Below are positions 62,501 through 64,000 of a stretch of 64,000 bases of DNA, in pieces; the stretch's first letter is position 1, and every line of letters starts with the position of its first letter. The position numbers were made by a program, and so were the translations under genes. The notes beneath the pieces are model-generated. The model ran no database searches. It was not told the DNA's origin and worked only from the letters and a program-made list of their open reading frames with translations. This DNA is from an uncultured Bacteroidota bacterium. Lineage in GTDB: Bacteria > Bacteroidota > Bacteroidia > Bacteroidales > P3. The stretch covers positions 297,900 to 361,899 of the forward strand of contig CADALO010000002.1 in assembly GCA_902788805.1 (NCBI GenBank), written 5' to 3'.

Positions 62501-64000
62501 TCACCGAACATTACGACGACAACGGGAATCTTATCACACGCACTGTGGTAATCACCGATGGTTTCGGACGCGTTTTGCAGACCAAGAAAGGATTGACCGA
62601 AGACGGAGTCCCGTCAATGCAAGTCTCAGGCCGCGCCATAGTAGACCATTTCGGACGAACCACGCGCCAATATGATCCATTCACTATTGCCGACACATCT
62701 CTCGTATCGTTGGGAGTGTTCGAGCCTCATATGGATTCCTCGGCCACTGTTACACACTACGATATCCTCGACCGCGCGACATCGGTTTGTCAGCCTCTCA
62801 ACGGAACCACTCATAACTACTACAACATTATGAACGACGCCGATGGACAACGCCGCTTCTACACACAGACTACAGATCCCTACGGCAACGTCTCCGAGCA
62901 ATACTCCGACTACGACGGCCGCCAGGTGCAGGTGACCTCAGACGTCAATGGCATTGCCGCCACCACAACGATGCATTATGACAATCTCGGCCAACTTGAA
63001 TATACGGTTGACCCAGAAGGATTCACCACATACTACGGATACGACAACTTGGGACGACTAATCTATCGAAACCATCCCGATGCCGGAATTACCACCTATG
63101 ACTACGACCCCGCAGGCAACCTCATCCGGGAGACCACCCCACTCGGACAAATTAATTACGACTATACATACTACAGGCCCAGGCACAAACGTTATAGTTA
63201 TATGACAGGTAATGATGTCGAATATACTTATGGCACCTCTGGCAACGAGACCGGCCGCCTTGTCCATATTGTGGACGGTAGCGGAAGCTATGAGTGTTTC
63301 TACGACGCACTGGGCAATGTAATTGAAGACATCCGCACAATCGCCTTGCCTGGCAGCGACGACGTCTATCGGTTCCAAACAAAATACACCTACGACAGCT
63401 GGGGACGTATGGATTCGATGGCTTATCCCGACGGAGAGGTGGTTTCCTATAAGTATATTTGGGGTGGAGACCTCTTCGCTATGGACGGCAACAAAGACGG
63501 CACTCTCCAGTCGTACATCAGAGGCATACACTACAACAAATTCGGCCAGCGGGACTCTGTCCAATACGGCAATGGCACCCGCGTGCACTACACTTATGAC
63601 GCTTTGCACCGATTGTCACGTCTCACAAGCTTCCAACTTGGCGGTGCGGTAATGCAGGACATCAAATACACATTCGACAGTGTAAGCAACATAAAGAGAA
63701 TCAAGGACTCTGTTCTTGCCATAGGCACACTTGGCGGAGGATACGATAATACCTTTAAATATGACGGGCTACACCGACTCGGAGGCTCCCAGGGCCACAA
63801 CACCCTTGGACACTATAGATATACTATGGATTATACCACCTCGGGGCGCATCAAGAACAAACGCCTTCGAACGCCATCCAGCTCCCTCACCGGATCCGCC
63901 GATATGTTCTACGGCTATTGCAACGACCAAAAACCGCATACCGTAAGGCGCATATTCGACGAAAAGAACGAAAAACACTTCGACCTTCGTTGGGATGACG
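56536..64000 (+). CDS. Giant SpvB/FG-GAP/RHS-repeat lipoprotein, 3' end outside window
   Basis: At least 2488 codons with no frame break in the parts I checked. A lipoprotein signal (LALSLFSAC, Cys near residue 23). An N-terminal extension to about 235. A SpvB/TcdB-like domain from about 243 (SYPIQIPSGRAGMQPN, GWLGVGWDLSVPAITL, RNGITHYYGHYP). Six FG-GAP-like units D-x-(D/N)-(G/A)-D-G near residues 643, 725, 1302, 1396, 1487 and 1589 (for example TDINGDGLPDIV, DVNADGLPDLV). From about 1640 to the edge, RHS/YD repeats (YGYDNLGRLIYRNHPDAGI, TYDYDPAGNLIRE). The RHS core and any toxin tip lie beyond 64000. No VgrG or TcA partner is nearby. Confidence 0.88.
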   Translation, partial: MIRYICRITLVCGVLALSLFSACHSPRSKEAKNNEKTITTLSATDKKQLDSPDVITDKHKPDVKLHIKCGETLALRTEGMTLVAVDAAVKREADYSVTSLVAEELPPLPQGMINMTAATAGYRLLPGGEHFLPYAVLRMTYDPGRLPEGYTPDDIYTSFYDSSAHTWIRLERVEVDTVNREIVSLTTHFTDFINELLKAPEMPETKAFVPTAMTDLEAVSPMDGLPLLTPPEANNEGSANLSYPIQIPSGRAGMQPNLSVNYNSGGGNGWLGVGWDLSVPAITLDTRWGVPRYDATFETEIYLLAGEQLITRDDDGNPRPMPHRTNRQTTRSSLGDDVRFYARTGDAHDSIIRHNTLTSDYWWEVVDRNGITHYYGHYPDSSLNTPSHPTTIGDNHGNIAKWMLAESRDAYGNWIRYHYTVETSLGANPGRQIYLDSITYTGHGKEKGLYSILFERKYRNQDDRPLSCNYGFKEKTDYILCNIAIKFRDTTITSYYFETECGYASNFKTRLKAISKLYNAKNTNEVWTSLKDICSSGLSSFDGEYTRQEFEYYDNPSMDTLFGDVRTMNVESDDIKGFMLRPGYRIDSVDHATALGLSHTSSWNVGGTVAVGLGPVICHTKNSIGGNYTRSGSSSETLLTLIDLDGDGLSDKVFVKDGDMYWRKQTMSADGDISYGDLHTVSGAKHFLLQKNTTNTFGAQASVKVTDSLGISGSGSWSKTTSITSTYFADVNGDGLVDIVSNGFVYFNYLEDGQPTFTIFLPIRPQDDGDEPQEAPSQIPTSNCGGIIFDGEVNDTVVCQTVLRPCELSSVMDSAEAFQYCEQYQNETMPARPVLFPEGYRVVHFCRELDCSRRNLAMYGVPNTEAVRVWVAPEDGMVTMQTYIRLIEDTSQSRVMSRHTDGVTYTIQHSSGVTATDSTLQSTTDTVIMSQYICQTCYRDDDFDDSYDSTVSFRVNRGDIIFFRLQSNDDKQFDNVEDHISIFLEGKEYKNDNSFILTENKYFQAPYNGHYIIDGYYQNPNSNSELIIVQPTTRHITASTTTINESDTIGRDSIILLAVVTNDEQFNWGSVDLRARIRYWSDSLPDTMTVWTPGTKFIIHPSGSIWRDRTYQRLFGNLYNGWGQFAYNPAGETTNSQYIRLENLILPKLMITDSTTDTSGMRDRINEPINDPGFEYNDISDFANVNGDQYTPISDSSCWVEMTADAEHNRWVSFGAQNSIGCTNISNSIQKEWYSSASLISNDSAAFLPPEVEFDDPLPALPDGIMAKTILKVSRSTNFGMSLGIKGFGNSGSYGKNTVELDYMDLNGDRYPDIVGTDYVQYSSQWGGLGELTLLREDLTNASTSISASDGFSFGASTPKHSRVISSNQKTAKYSLDSDGSAGGGFSLGNDNTNSTWTDINGDGLPDIVYKNGTVRLNTGYDFLDAENWNFDGVQSGRCTSKSEDLGLSALGEALTNNNKEKKFNIYQGSIQLGAALGRSVNRVTQSFIDINGDGLLDIVWRRPIEIDINGWSDILNPADSVHVSLNLGGGRWSQSYDMNIKKYNWSESYNESLNLGFTIGVTFFGTFKATFGANGTPYSSSVSRDRMQLVDVNADGLPDLVTSDSEDRLYVRYNKAGRTNLLKKVTNFTGSRIHIEYTLSSPCYEQPSRGWMMTAVMTKDPLNPNGGDTTVTRFEYSNPHYDRFERTSFGYGKVVTKQINPSDGSVYRTVTREFHNENIIVKGRPKRELTSDGQGNKYIEKIYKYNYAAYDGGAVDSCSGNAFSVRDRVVTRFYEGSTIPKITTEEAFEYDRYHNVVKYIDEGDTAYNDDGLRVDFTYYSSKPNNLIGLRQDYKVYPTGSLSPKRQAQFQYNNQGKLTKQTVGSGADTAVYDFYYDSVYGNMIQAHLPKNDSNQRMVYNYTYDPFVHTYPDSITNSYGEVTTTTYNYRLCRPVTITDPSGNTMSYDYDCLGRIIAVRSPLNNSAIPSLRNFYHSKGCLEMYHIHPYSITEHYDDNGNLITRTVVITDGFGRVLQTKKGLTEDGVPSMQVSGRAIVDHFGRTTRQYDPFTIADTSLVSLGVFEPHMDSSATVTHYDILDRATSVCQPLNGTTHNYYNIMNDADGQRRFYTQTTDPYGNVSEQYSDYDGRQVQVTSDVNGIAATTTMHYDNLGQLEYTVDPEGFTTYYGYDNLGRLIYRNHPDAGITTYDYDPAGNLIRETTPLGQINYDYTYYRPRHKRYSYMTGNDVEYTYGTSGNETGRLVHIVDGSGSYECFYDALGNVIEDIRTIALPGSDDVYRFQTKYTYDSWGRMDSMAYPDGEVVSYKYIWGGDLFAMDGNKDGTLQSYIRGIHYNKFGQRDSVQYGNGTRVHYTYDALHRLSRLTSFQLGGAVMQDIKYTFDSVSNIKRIKDSVLAIGTLGGGYDNTFKYDGLHRLGGSQGHNTLGHYRYTMDYTTSGRIKNKRLRTPSSSLTGSADMFYGYCNDQKPHTVRRIFDEKNEKHFDLRWDD

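Noticed and set aside
56536..64000. Type VI secretion effector
   Set aside because: Lipoprotein signal and absence of VgrG, PAAR or any T6SS gene in the window.

Overview
The window is a 64 kb piece of chromosome from a bacterium of the order Bacteroidales. The evidence is consistent throughout: promoters have the TAnnTTTG -7 box, Shine-Dalgarno sites are lacking, and the best gene matches (tryptophanase, PorZ, RecO, LepA, urocanate hydratase, fimbrillin-like lipoproteins) are Bacteroidetes-type. Several proteins end in type IX secretion (T9SS) sorting domains of type A or type B, and the secretion-system protein PorZ is itself encoded. TnaA and a lysine-fermentation ammonia lyase (Kal) point to an amino-acid-fermenting anaerobe, probably gut-associated. 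No rRNA, tRNA, integrated phage, insertion sequence or CRISPR array was seen.

Layout. 1-8.1 kb (minus strand) is one housekeeping run: a proline/glutamate-rich protein, gmk, mreC, mreD, porZ, recO and the start of a subtilisin-like protease. 8.8-18.3 kb holds an M16 peptidase, a pair of large polytopic membrane proteins around a GH5-like lipoprotein, a YqiA-like esterase and panC. 18.3-21.3 kb is an accessory unit: repeats, a candidate structured RNA, a fimbrillin-like lipoprotein and a small YIAP-type protein, closed by a terminator. 21.3-28.7 kb has an MNT nucleotidyltransferase with a truncated HEPN-like partner, hutU, a lipid kinase, a Lys/Cys-rich secreted protein translationally coupled to lepA, and lipoproteins. 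28.8-35.4 kb (minus) is an operon of ECF sigma factor, membrane protein with a T9SS type B domain, fRMsr-MsrA fusion and a type B T9SS cargo, preceded by an M1 aminopeptidase. 36-38 kb has two paralogous lipoproteins. 38.3-49.3 kb (minus) holds tnaA with a structured leader, a second ECF operon ending in a TlpA-like protein, a phosphohexomutase, a GT2 enzyme, an M14 T9SS peptidase and GtrA. 49.5-53.7 kb has a CoA-transferase subunit, kal, a divergent MntP-like protein, rsmA and an O-antigen-ligase-like protein. 54.3-64 kb is a surface island: a T9SS type A protein, a lipoprotein, and a giant SpvB/FG-GAP/RHS lipoprotein running off the window.

The most unusual feature is a family of five intergenic elements of about 105-120 bp at 8361, 18730, 35981, 50718 and 53836. 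Each is an inverted repeat whose two arms are tandem runs of an 11-bp word. The word differs between loci (TCCRSTYGWTG at three, TTGTACAA-based at one, AACCATC-based at one), while period, arm size and intergenic placement stay the same; several share an outer ACCAAC-CYG motif. No associated protein could be identified here. A second, simpler repeat class (TTAAAGG-like microrepeats) lies between genes and also appears in frame inside coding sequence.

Limits: all calls are by reading. No database search, folding program or alignment was run. Start codons were chosen by signal peptide, promoter distance and family length, and several remain uncertain.
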